The notes beneath the pieces were generated by a model that was not told where the DNA came from, did not search any database, and saw nothing but the letters and a program-made list of their open reading frames with translations. From Sphingobacteriales bacterium (GTDB lineage Bacteria; Bacteroidota; Bacteroidia; Chitinophagales; JADIYW01), in assembly GCA_016721245.1 (NCBI GenBank), contig JADKIQ010000003.1, positions 3,501-67,500 on the forward strand: 64,000 bases of DNA. Direction: 5' to 3'. The translations under genes were made by a program, and so were the position numbers. Positions 18,559 through 28,032 of this stretch are shown one piece after another. The first letter of the stretch is position 1. Each line of letters opens with the position of its first letter.

Positions 18559-19452
18559 TTATTTGCTAAAATCGAATGGCAATTCATTGCCGTTGTTCGA
18601 TCCAAATTCATTAAAAAATGCGTTGTTAAAATCGATAGGTGTTGAGTTTATTTGAAACGATGGATTGTTTGTGTTTTTGTTTATTCTATCAATTATATAT
18701 AGTTTTTGTCCATCAAAATCAAAGAAATAATAATTGTCTGGATTTGTTTTTTCGTTAGTGCAAGTAACTGCATCAATTGTTTTCCAAGGTATGTTTTCGC
18801 AAGTAGGACAAATATCTGACAAGTTATTTTCTAAAATTAAATCAGCACCAGTTCTAAATCCATAGTACAGATATTTCTGATTTGGAAAATCGTAAAAAAT
18901 GTAAGTGCTTGTTTTTGAGTTGTTATCGTAAGCTTGCTCTAAAGAAAATGTAGCAGCACTAAATTTGCTAATTTTGTTAGATGTAATTGGCATATCTGGA
19001 AAATCACCTATAAAAGTGTTAAAGGTTTTAAATCCAACTGGATCACCTAAAGGCCATCTTAAATTACCTTGGTTATATACTTTGTCATCAGCAGGATCAA
19101 ATAGTCTTACGTTTGTTGTAATAAACGAATTGGTATTATTGGTTGGTAATTCAAAAGCACTTGGTGTAATAATTCTTTCTAAATTAAATTTTGTATAGTC
19201 ATCTGGCGACATTTGTACAATGCGCCATTCGTTGCCTTTTTTCTGATAAAAATCTAAGCTAACCATGTAGCCATCGTTGTCTGTTGTAATGTTTACTAGT
19301 TTTGTAAATTGCCAGCCTTCTGGTGTTGCGTTTTCTTTTTTGCAAGAAACAAGAATTGTACTGAGTAATATAACACTCAAAAGTAGTTTAGTAATTGATT
19401 TACTCGTTGACTTTGTTTCTAAATCGTTGAGTTTTTGGTAGATCGTTTTCAT
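18559..19452 (-). CDS. Lipoprotein of about 300 residues, first gene of the island
   Basis: A 297-residue lipoprotein (LLSVILLSTILVSC, KKEN) with an unusually long N-region before the hydrophobic segment; that region is shared with the lipoprotein at 12800-13288. The mature part contains PLGDPVGFKTF, STYIFYDFPNQKYLYYGFR and CPTCENIPW, a CxxC pair that could form a disulfide. It is the first gene of the minus-strand island, so its upstream region (19453-19580) probably carries the promoter. Family unknown. Confidence 0.7.
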   Translation of the reverse strand: MKTIYQKLNDLETKSTSKSITKLLLSVILLSTILVSCKKENATPEGWQFTKLVNITTDNDGYMVSLDFYQKKGNEWRIVQMSPDDYTKFNLERIITPSAFELPTNNTNSFITTNVRLFDPADDKVYNQGNLRWPLGDPVGFKTFNTFIGDFPDMPITSNKISKFSAATFSLEQAYDNNSKTSTYIFYDFPNQKYLYYGFRTGADLILENNLSDICPTCENIPWKTIDAVTCTNEKTNPDNYYFFDFDGQKLYIIDRINKNTNNPSFQINSTPIDFNNAFFNEFGSNNGNELPFDFSK

Positions 19453-19581
19453 AATTCATTTTTTGTTGATGTAAAACTGCATCAAACAGAAAATGAAACA
19501 AAACGTAGTATTTTAATTTTGTGAGTAGCTATATTATGGATTACTGTTTTAAGTAATTGAAAAACAGTGTTTTAAATTGAT

Positions 19582-21050
19582 TTATGAGCTATGTTTTTTA
19601 ATAAGATTTAGCTCAATTTCATCTTTTATCCATAAATAAGTTGAAACTAATTTAAATTCAGCAGGTGCAGTTTTTTCAAATTCAAGAATGCCATCTTGCA
19701 ATGTCTTTATGTCTTTTTCTGGCCATTTCTTTTGTAAACTATTTTTTTGTGAAACAGTATAGAGTCGTTTAAAAATAGTAGCAACAGGTTGATAATATTG
19801 CATATTGTCAGAAGAAGATTTTGCTTGCAATAAACTATTGATAACAGAAATAGCAGTCTCATATTCACCAATCAAATAAAAGTAGGCAGACTTTATCATC
19901 TTAAGTACATAGTTTTGAGGAAATGGTGCAGCATCTAAATCATAAGTAATATAAGTTGCCAGGTTCTTGGTGTCACGAAGAAATAAATAACACAGCAATC
20001 TATTATATAACAGCATGTTTTTATACAATGAGTTCTCTATAGTAAATTCATTTTCTAATGTGTGTAATGCTTCTTTATAAAATTTACATTTCACTAAGTT
20101 GGTTATGTAGTTTACATAAAAAACAGTTTTATTATGTACGTTTAATTTATCTGCATCTGCTTTGATTTTACTTAGTGTTTCATGTGCCTCTAAAAAATGA
20201 CCAAAGGAAGAAATTTCTCTGCCTTTTCCCATTAAAACCAAAAAGCGAGCTTCATGTAAAAGTTTATTTTTCTTATATAGTGGTTCAATTATTTCTATGG
20301 CTTCATTCAAGTGTTTAAGTTGGTTTTCAAATGAATTTGGATCATCAGATATGGTAAACGATTGTGAAAAGTTATTAAAAAAATTACTGATAGGATTTTT
20401 TTCTAACACAATATGAAATTCATCTAGTAGTAAAGTTTCTCGTTGTTCTAATTTGTGATTGTAAGATATCCAGTTATAATAGGAACTTTGTACATTCAAT
20501 TTGGCACAATAAGCAGAAATCATATCTTTCAAAACTTGCCTGCTGTCTTTGATTTGAGCCGGATATTCATTCATGCGTTTAATTAAATCCGGAACTTTAT
20601 GATGTAAATTATTTAACTGTAATAAGCAAGCATCCATAACAAAAGAATAGGATGCATAATCATCTTTTTCTTTCAACAAAGTTTCGTGTTTTTCATCCAT
20701 GCCATCACTAAACTTTAATTTATCATACGCATGTATTAACAACCAATCATTATACGCTTGATTGTTCTTAGAAAAATGTTCATGTTCTTTCTGAATTAAA
20801 AATGTTTCCAGTTCTTCTTTCAGTATACGTATTTCATTACGCCATAAATAGTCATTTTTTTCGGAATAAGATTTGGCAAATAATTTTTAAATAACAAACT
20901 TTTATCCAGTTGTTCTTCATTTTTTGCAATAGTTATAAGCTTATAAAATTTCTCGGTTCGTTGTTTTTTAGAAACAGCAAAAAATTTCTGTATTTCTTTA
21001 GGATAGTGTAATTCAATCTTTTGAACTAACAGGATAACAGGATGCAGCAT
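19582..21050 (-). CDS. Helical protein of unknown function, frameshifted, paralogue of 1-506
   Basis: The most plausible start is ATG 21050 (MLHPVILLVQKIELHYP); the frame extends further upstream without better support. It breaks at a T5 run (20884-20888), where one extra base restores LFKKLFAKSYSEKND and continues to 19582, giving about 489 residues. The protein is Lys/Leu/Tyr-rich and helical throughout, with repeated helical pairs suggesting TPR-like structure. No signal peptide, no catalytic motif. It is homologous to the partial gene at 1-506, which suffers a similar one-base loss at another site. Function unknown. Confidence 0.65.
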
Positions 21051-21313
21051 GATACAAAATAAGAATTTTTGAGTTAGTAGTATTAAATCTATAAATAAAA
21101 TACACTTGAATCTGAACATATAATACCGATTGGGCTCAATTTGAGTTCAAATTCCCACCATTTTCTCTACATTTTTCTTTTTGTGAATAAGTGCTTGTTA
21201 ATAAATAGCTGTTGATAATCAGCTATTTAGATTTTTAATAAACATCAAATTCACACAAAATTCGCAGATATGCACATTTTTAGACTTATTAACATGATAA
21301 TCAACGGTAAAAA

Positions 21314-21337
21314 GTGGTAGAAAGTGGGAATTTGTGT
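21314..21337 (+). promoter_or_regulatory. Candidate MraZ operator
   Basis: GTGG, GTGG and GTGT recur exactly every ten bases (21314, 21324, 21334) just upstream of the -7 box of mraZ. MraZ proteins are known to bind short direct repeats of this kind upstream of their own operon, so autoregulation is likely. Confidence 0.6.
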
Positions 21338-21348
21338 AACATTTAGAC

Positions 21349-21356
21349 TATTTTTG
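21349..21356 (+). promoter_or_regulatory. -7 promoter box of the dcw cluster
   Basis: TATTTTTG matches TAnnTTTG, 25 bp before the mraZ ATG at 21382. The rest of 21120-21381 is non-coding and AT-rich. Confidence 0.65.
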
Positions 21357-21381
21357 TCTATCAGAATTCACCACACACCAC

Positions 21382-21843
21382 ATGAACGCATTAACAGGTC
21401 AATATGAAGTAAAAGTAGACGGCAAAGGCCGCCTTCGGTTACCGACTGATTTGTTGCGTCAGATTCCGGAAGAAACTAACAGTAAGTATGTCATCAACAA
21501 AGGGTTGGATAACTGTTTGCGCTTATATCCAATCACACAATGGAATACGATTACGGATGAAATGAACAAAAAACTGAACTGGTTTCAATCTAAAGAGCGT
21601 GAGTTTTTGCGCTATTTCTATCAGGCTGCATCACAGGTAGATTTAGACAGTAACGACAGAGTGTTGATTCCAAAAAGATTGACTGACGCGGTGGGCATTA
21701 AAGACGAAGTAGTGATTTTGGCATTTGGCGATGTAATAGAAATTTGGAACAGCGAAGTGTATTATAGTTCAGTTGCGAAAGAGCCGGAAAACTTTGCACA
21801 AATGGCCGATGAAATCTGGGCAAAATTAAACAATAACAAATAG
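21382..21843 (+). CDS. mraZ: MraZ transcriptional regulator
   Basis: A 153-residue DNA-binding regulator of the division and cell wall cluster, made of two SpoVT-AbrB-like halves: GQYEVKVDGKGRLRLPTDLL near the N-terminus and ASQVDLDSNDRVLIPKRL from about residue 80. Such proteins form rings that bind repeated boxes upstream of their own gene; matching ten-base repeats are seen at 21314-21337. It is the first gene of the cluster and rsmH follows after 24 bp. Confidence 0.95.
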   Translation: MNALTGQYEVKVDGKGRLRLPTDLLRQIPEETNSKYVINKGLDNCLRLYPITQWNTITDEMNKKLNWFQSKEREFLRYFYQAASQVDLDSNDRVLIPKRLTDAVGIKDEVVILAFGDVIEIWNSEVYYSSVAKEPENFAQMADEIWAKLNNNK

Positions 21844-21853
21844 TTCTTTAAAA

Positions 21854-21859
21854 GAGGAG
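21854..21859 (+). promoter_or_regulatory. Shine-Dalgarno site of rsmH
   Basis: GAGGAG, eight bases before the rsmH ATG. A strong SD is unusual here; most genes in this window have none, as is common in Bacteroidota. Confidence 0.6.
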
Positions 21860-21867
21860 AAAAGTAC

Positions 21868-22764
21868 ATGTATCATATTCCGGTAATGTTGAATGAATGT
21901 ATGGATGGTTTGAATATCAAGCCGGACGGAATATATGTAGATGTGACTTTCGGCGGCGGCGGACATTCAACAAAAATTCTGGAACGATTAAGTGAGAAAG
22001 GAAAATTGTTTGCATTTGATGTAGATGATGATGCAAAACGAAATGTGCCAAATGATAATCGGTTCACACTAATACAGGCAAATTACAGACACTTAAAACG
22101 ATTCTTAAAATTGCACGGCATTACACGCGTACAAGGCATCTTAGCTGACTTCGGCATTTCATCGCACCAAATCGATGAACCGTCTCGTGGTTTTGCCACA
22201 CGTTTTGATGCACCGCTGGATATGCGTATGAACACCAAAGAAGGCATCAGTGCAAAAGAAGTAGTGAATACATATTCTGCAGAACAACTTCAAAATATTC
22301 TGGGATTTTACGGCGAAGTGATCAATGCAAAAACATTGGCACATAAAATTGTGGAACAGCGAAGCATTCAGCCAATTGAAACTACCAAAGATTTAGTAGA
22401 TATCTGTAAGATGGTTTCTAAAGGAATTGAGGTGAAATATTTTTCACAGGTTTTCCAGGCAATCAGAATTGAAGTAAACGATGAGTTGAATGCCATAAAA
22501 GATTTTTTACAGCAAAGTGAAGAAGTATTAGAAGAAGGCGGACGATTGGTCATCATGAGTTATCATTCTTTGGAAGACCGGCTAACCAAAAATTTCATGA
22601 AAAATGGTGTGTTTGAAGGCGAACCGGAAAAAGATGTATTCGGAAATTTTGAACATCATTTAAAAGTAATCACCAAAAAACCAATTGAAGCAAGTACTGC
22701 AGAATTGAAAATAAATTCAAGAGCAAGAAGTGCCAAATTAAGAATAGCGGAAAAAATAAAATGA
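21868..22764 (+). CDS. rsmH: 16S rRNA (cytosine-1402-N4)-methyltransferase
   Basis: A 298-residue SAM-dependent methyltransferase (MraW) that modifies C1402 in the decoding centre. It begins YHIPVMLNECMDGL and has the SAM motif VDVTFGGGGHSTKIL, then GILADFGISSHQID and RGFATRFDAPLDMRM, and near the end VIMSYHSLEDRLTKNFM. Length matches the family. Its stop overlaps the next start (ATGA at 22761), indicating translational coupling with ftsL. Confidence 0.95.
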   Translation: MYHIPVMLNECMDGLNIKPDGIYVDVTFGGGGHSTKILERLSEKGKLFAFDVDDDAKRNVPNDNRFTLIQANYRHLKRFLKLHGITRVQGILADFGISSHQIDEPSRGFATRFDAPLDMRMNTKEGISAKEVVNTYSAEQLQNILGFYGEVINAKTLAHKIVEQRSIQPIETTKDLVDICKMVSKGIEVKYFSQVFQAIRIEVNDELNAIKDFLQQSEEVLEEGGRLVIMSYHSLEDRLTKNFMKNGVFEGEPEKDVFGNFEHHLKVITKKPIEASTAELKINSRARSAKLRIAEKIK

Positions 22765-23144
22765 CGGAAGAAGAAATAAATATCGAACAACTGCCAACAC
22801 AAACCAAACTGCAAAAGATGGTGGAAACGATATTGCGTGCATTCGGTATAGATGATTTTATTTCCTATGCACAGGTTATGCATAATTTCTTGTTCGTTGT
22901 CGCCATTGTACTGATTGGTGTTATCGAAATTTTTAATACACATATGGCAGTTCGTCTGAATCGCGGAATAAATAAAAAACAAGAAACGATAAAAGAATTG
23001 CGTTGGGAATATATGACCGTTAAAACAGAAATGAATCAGAAAAGCAAACAATCTGAATTACAAAAAATTCTGGAACCATACGGATTGAAATCGTTGGTGC
23101 AGCCACCGCAAAAAATTGAAGTAAAAAAAGGAACATTAGAATAA
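22761..23144 (+). CDS. ftsL: FtsL-like division protein
   Basis: A 127-residue bitopic protein in the ftsL position between rsmH and ftsI. A cytoplasmic N-terminal segment of about 40 residues is followed by one membrane helix (NFLFVVAIVLIGVIEIF) and a periplasmic coiled-coil region (RGINKKQETIKELRWEYMTVKTEM). The C-terminal ILEPYGLKSLVQPPQKI segment is the FtsL-type ending. Assignment rests on topology and location, because sequence conservation in this family is weak. It starts within the rsmH stop. Confidence 0.8.
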   Translation: MTEEEINIEQLPTQTKLQKMVETILRAFGIDDFISYAQVMHNFLFVVAIVLIGVIEIFNTHMAVRLNRGINKKQETIKELRWEYMTVKTEMNQKSKQSELQKILEPYGLKSLVQPPQKIEVKKGTLE

Positions 23145-23160
23145 AGAAATTTTTCAAGTA

Positions 23161-25260
23161 GTGAATATTAAGTCTAACATATTATTTCGTATCTACCTCA
23201 TCGGCGGATTGTGCTGCTTGTTTGGAGTTGCCGTGCTGGGAAAGGTATACCATATTCAGACTTACAAACAAGGCTACTGGAAGTCATTGGCAGATAGCTT
23301 AACCACTAATTATTTTGATGTAAAAGCTGAACGCGGAAATATCTATTCTGCAGATGATAAGTTACTCGCTACTTCTGTTCCTTACTTTGAGCTGCACATC
23401 GACTTTGCTTCCAAAGCAATGACAGATGAAATTTTTAAGAAAAATGTGGATTCACTGGCATTTTACATGTGGAAGAATTTTAATAAGAACACCGTTCAGG
23501 GTTATAAAGAACAACTTATTAAAGCAAGAAAACAAAAGAAGCGTTATTATCCATTGTGTGCCAATGCAGATTATTCCTTATTAAAAGAGATAAAGAAATG
23601 GCCGCTTTTCCGAGAAGGAAAATTTAAAGGTGGATTGATTGTAGAAACACATCAGGAACGCAGAAATCCTTATGGCCATCTTGCTCAGAGAACAATCGGC
23701 TTAATCCGTGATAATGCACAGGATATCGGCCTTGAAGAAGCATCTGATTCTTTGTTAAAAGGTGTGAACGGAAAAGTATTGAAACAGAAAATTGCCGGTG
23801 GCGAATGGGTGCCAATTAAAGGTGCAGGACAAATTGAACCCAAAAACGGATACGATATTATTACTACTATAGATTTAGGATTGCAGGATATTACGGAGTC
23901 TACATTAATGCAGGCAGTCACGGAATATCAGGCTGATTTTGGCTGCGCTATTCTAATGGAAGTAAAAACCGGCGCTATAAAAGCAATTGCCAATTTAGGA
24001 AAAATCAAAGATGCAACCTACAGCGAAAACTATAATTATGCAATTGGCTTAAGCAATGAACCTGGTTCTGTTTTTAAAATTGCAGGATACCTGGCATTAT
24101 TCGATGATGGCTTTATTAAGCTGACAGATTCCATAAATTCTAATCATGCAAGTGCTGTTTTTGCAGGTCAACTTCTAACAGATGATGGTCATAATTCACA
24201 ATATAGTTTTCTGACACCAGGAAAAGCATTGGCAATTTCTTCAAACGTGGCAATCGCGAAATGGATAACACAGTTCTATGGAAATAACAAACAAAAAATT
24301 CTATAATAAATTAGAGGATTTCGGATTAACGGCAGCTGCTCATATAGATTTAAAAGGTGAATCATCACCGGTAATACATAAACCAAAAGACTGGAGTGCA
24401 CTTTCTTTACCATGGATTGCACATGGTTATGAAGTCAAATTTACACCATTGCAAATACTTACTTTTTATAATGCTATCGCTAATAACGGAACAAGAATGA
24501 AACCATATTTGGTGCAGCAAGTATTAGATAATGGCAATGTTATTCGAGAATATAAACCAACATCTACAAAACAAAAAATATGCAAACCGGAAGCTGCTGC
24601 GATGGCAAAAGAAATACTGTTGCGTGTGGTAGAAGATAAAAACGGTACAGGAAGAGGAATTAGTACACCACATTATCGTATTGCAGGAAAAACAGGTACT
24701 GCAAAAATGAGCTTTGGAAAAACTGGTTACACAGATAAAAATTTGTCATCATTCGTTGGCTTTTTTCCTGCTGATGATCCACTGTATTCCTGCATCGTTG
24801 TTATTGGTGGACCGCAAGGTTTGTTTACAACCGGTGGCGCTGTTTCTGCACCTGTTTTCAGAACAATGGCGGATAAAATTATCACTTCAAATATTCAGTC
24901 AAATAAAGCGATTAATAAAGATTCAACCATTTTGAATAAACCGCTGCCAATGTTAATCGGCACTAAAGAAGAAGTGAGTGAATTCAACAAACGCTTCAAT
25001 ATAAAATTTGATTTTAAAGAAGACTGGGAATATGCATTTGTAAAAAGTGACAGTTCCAGAAAAATAGGAGTTGGAAAATTAGATATGGATCAGAATACAG
25101 TACCTAGTGTAAAAGGTATGCTGTTGGATGATGCCATTTTTTATTGGAAAATAAAGGATTGAAAGTTTCCTTTTTCGGAAAAGGTAAAGTGGCAGGGCAA
25201 TCTATTCCTGCCGGAAGACAAATCGTAAAAGGAAGTTTAATACAACTGGTTTTAAATTAA
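23161..25260 (+). CDS. ftsI: Division-specific transpeptidase (PBP3), two frameshifts
   Basis: The septal peptidoglycan transpeptidase. GTG 23161 starts an N-terminal membrane helix (LIGGLCCLFGVAVLG), a dimerisation region (KAERGNIYSADDKLLATS) and the penicillin-binding domain with SxxK (EPGSVFK), SxN (ISSNVA) and KTG (GKTGTAK). A C-terminal PASTA domain follows (VPSVKGMLLDDAIFYW, ending GSLIQLVLN). Two breaks interrupt it: an A6 run at 24293-24298 (one base too many, or two missing) and GGAAAA at 25146-25151 (one missing). Corrected length is about 699 residues, normal for Bacteroidota. The stop overlaps the murE start (TAATG). As an essential gene inside an intact cluster it is almost certainly whole in the organism. 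Confidence 0.9.
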
Positions 25261-26726
25261 TGAAAGAGCTGAAACACATATTAGAACAGGTGAATCCAAT
25301 TAAAATCATTGGCGATACAGCTATTGCTGTCAATGAGCTAAAACTGGATTCCCGTAAAGTAGAAAAAGGAGATGTGTTCTTTGCTGTAAAAGGTACAACG
25401 GCAGACGGTCATTTTTTCATTCCAAAAGTAACGGAGCAAGGAGCAAGTGTAATTGTATGTGAGGAAATTCCAAGCGAACTGAATGCGGCTGTTGTTTATG
25501 TACAAGTGAAAGATGCACGTAAAACATCGGCGATCATGGCCTGTAATTTTTACGACCATCCGTCAAAAAAAATACAATTAGTGGGCGTAACCGGTACAAA
25601 TGGTAAAACTTCCGTTGCGACTTTATTACATCAGATTTATGTGCAAAAAAATCATAAATCAGGATTGTTGTCTACGATTGTAAATAAGATTAATAACGAA
25701 GAAATTCCTTCCACACATACTACCCCTGATCCTATTGCCATTAATGCTTTGCTGCAAAAAATGGTGGATGAGAATTGTGAATATGCATTTATGGAAGTGA
25801 GTTCACATGCTGCCGATCAGGACAGAATCTTCGGGTTGGAATTTACAGGAGCGATTTTTACCAATATCACACACGACCATTTAGATTATCATAAAACATT
25901 TCAGGAATATATTTATGCAAAGAAGAAATTCTTTGACCAGTTGCCTGCAACTGCATTCGCTTTAACAAATATTGATGATAAGCGCGGCGAGGTAATGCTG
26001 CAGAATACAAGCGCAAAAAAATATACCTACGCAGTAAAAAGTTTAGCCGATTTCCGTTTTAAAATTTTAGAAAATGCATTCTCTGGTTTGATAGTGGAAT
26101 CCGAAGGAGTAGATGTGCATTTGCAAATGACCGGCCGTTTTAATGCGTACAATCTCCTGGCAATTTACGCAACCTGTGTATTACTTGGAATGGATAAAGA
26201 AGAAGCATTAAGTGCTATTTCAACACTGAGAGGTGCAGAAGGAAGATTTGATTGTATCATGTCGTTTCAGCAAAAGATAATCGGAATTATCGATTACGCA
26301 CACACGCCGGATGCATTGAAAAATGTACTGGATACTATAAACGAAATCCGTACACACAACGAACAGGTAATAACGGTAGTTGGCTGCGGCGGAAACAGAG
26401 ATAAAACGAAACGTCCGGATATGGCACATATTGCGAGTGAGTTGTCGAATAAAGTAATCCTTACTTCTGACAATCCGCGCAATGAAGTACCGGAAGATAT
26501 TATAAACGATATGAAAGCAGGCGTTCCTGCTCAGAATTATAATAAAGTAATGTCGGTTACCGATAGAAGAGAAGCAATCCGCATAGCCTGCAATCTTGCC
26601 AATGCAAAAGATATTATCCTGCTGGCTGGAAAAGGACACGAAAAATATCAGGAAATAAGCAACATAAAATATCCATTCGATGACAAAGCAATATTGCTGG
26701 AAACATTTAAAGAAATGAATAAATAA
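25260..26726 (+). CDS. murE: UDP-MurNAc-tripeptide synthetase
   Basis: A 488-residue Mur ligase adding the third residue of the stem peptide. The ATP site is GVTGTNGKTSVATLL (about residue 112), followed by THTTPDP, FMEVSSHAADQDRI and the C-terminal domain with DYAHTPDALKN and GCGGNRDKTKRP. The specificity motif is DNPR (LTSDNPRNE), which in the family selects meso-diaminopimelate rather than lysine. The start overlaps the ftsI stop by one base and the stop overlaps the mraY start the same way. Confidence 0.95.
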   Translation: MKELKHILEQVNPIKIIGDTAIAVNELKLDSRKVEKGDVFFAVKGTTADGHFFIPKVTEQGASVIVCEEIPSELNAAVVYVQVKDARKTSAIMACNFYDHPSKKIQLVGVTGTNGKTSVATLLHQIYVQKNHKSGLLSTIVNKINNEEIPSTHTTPDPIAINALLQKMVDENCEYAFMEVSSHAADQDRIFGLEFTGAIFTNITHDHLDYHKTFQEYIYAKKKFFDQLPATAFALTNIDDKRGEVMLQNTSAKKYTYAVKSLADFRFKILENAFSGLIVESEGVDVHLQMTGRFNAYNLLAIYATCVLLGMDKEEALSAISTLRGAEGRFDCIMSFQQKIIGIIDYAHTPDALKNVLDTINEIRTHNEQVITVVGCGGNRDKTKRPDMAHIASELSNKVILTSDNPRNEVPEDIINDMKAGVPAQNYNKVMSVTDRREAIRIACNLANAKDIILLAGKGHEKYQEISNIKYPFDDKAILLETFKEMNK

Positions 26727-28027
26727 TGCTGTACTACTTATTTAAATATTTGCAGGAAAATTTCGGACTATCGGGTTCGAGACTGTTTCAATACATTTCT
26801 TTCCGTGCATCCATGGCGATTATTGTATCGTTGATTATTTCCATGCTGATAGGCAGAAGAGTAATCCGCTGGTTACGCAAAATGCAGATTGGTGAATCTG
26901 TGCGCGATTTAGGTTTGCAGGGACAGGTAGAAAAGAAAGGTACACCAACGATGGGTGGTGTTATCATCATTGCGGCTATCGTAATTCCAACACTCTTGTT
27001 TGCCCGTTTGGATAATGTGTATGTCATTTTGTTATTGATATCTACGATATGGATGGGTGCCATCGGATTTTTAGATGATTATATAAAAGTATTTAAGAAA
27101 GATAAGGAAGGTTTGCGCGGCATGTTTAAGATTTTGGCGCAGGTAGTGTTAGGATTAGTGGTGGGATGTGTGTTGTATTTCCATCCTTCCGTAAAAGTGC
27201 GTGATTTCGATAATGTCTTCGAATACCAGATTGACAAAGACGGAAAAATAAACTGGGATAAACCGGAACAGGTGTTCTCTTCTGCCAACGCTATGTATGA
27301 AGGCAAAGGAATAATCGTGGGCGATAAATATTTATCGCATGAAACCAAAGCACTCAAAACGAATATTCCGTTTCTAAAAGATAATTTACTGGACTATTCA
27401 TATTTCTTAAAACCATTTACGAATGACTATCAAAAATGGGGATGGATATTTTTTATTCCGTTTGTGATATTTATTATCACAGCAGTTTCCAATGCGGCTA
27501 ATCTTACCGATGGTATTGATGGTTTGGCAGCAGGTGTTTCCGTTATTGTGTTAATCACACTCGCCATCTTTGCATATGTATCCGGTAACGTAAAAATTGC
27601 TGACTACTTAAATGTATTATACATACCTGACTCTGCAGAAGTTGTAATTGTATGTGCAGCATTAATCGGAGCTACGATTGGTTTCCTGTGGTACAATGCC
27701 TTTCCGGCTACTGTATTTATGGGCGATACGGGCAGTTTAATGCTCGGAGGTGTAATTGCAACCGTTTCCTTAATTGTCCGTAAAGAGTTATTGATTCCGA
27801 TTCTATGCGGCATCTTCTTCGTTGAAAATTTATCGGTGATGTTGCAGGTGGGTTATTTCAAATACACCAAAAGAAAATACGGACAAGGCAGACGGATTTT
27901 CAAGATGTCGCCGTTGCACCATCATTTTCAGAAAGAAGGATATCATGAAGCAAAAATTGTATTGCGCTTCTGGATTATCAGTATTCTGCTGGCCGTTATT
28001 TCATTTGTAACCTTAAAAATCAGATAA
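26726..28027 (+). CDS. mraY: Phospho-MurNAc-pentapeptide transferase
   Basis: A 433-residue integral membrane enzyme making lipid I from UDP-MurNAc-pentapeptide and undecaprenyl phosphate. Family motifs: KKGTPTMGGV, the Asp pair in GFLDDYIKVF, NAANLTDGIDGLAAG, FMGDTGSL and SPLHHHFQ. It is longer than E. coli MraY (360) because of a polar insertion of roughly 70 residues between membrane helices (about residues 150-220, from KVRDFDNVF to DNLLDYSYF). Such an insertion is usual in Bacteroidota. Confidence 0.95.
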   Translation: MLYYLFKYLQENFGLSGSRLFQYISFRASMAIIVSLIISMLIGRRVIRWLRKMQIGESVRDLGLQGQVEKKGTPTMGGVIIIAAIVIPTLLFARLDNVYVILLLISTIWMGAIGFLDDYIKVFKKDKEGLRGMFKILAQVVLGLVVGCVLYFHPSVKVRDFDNVFEYQIDKDGKINWDKPEQVFSSANAMYEGKGIIVGDKYLSHETKALKTNIPFLKDNLLDYSYFLKPFTNDYQKWGWIFFIPFVIFIITAVSNAANLTDGIDGLAAGVSVIVLITLAIFAYVSGNVKIADYLNVLYIPDSAEVVIVCAALIGATIGFLWYNAFPATVFMGDTGSLMLGGVIATVSLIVRKELLIPILCGIFFVENLSVMLQVGYFKYTKRKYGQGRRIFKMSPLHHHFQKEGYHEAKIVLRFWIISILLAVISFVTLKIR

Positions 28028-28032
28028 GAAGC

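Noticed and set aside
26220..26639. 139-residue minus-strand frame in murE
   Set aside because: Antisense shadow without promoter or recognisable motif.
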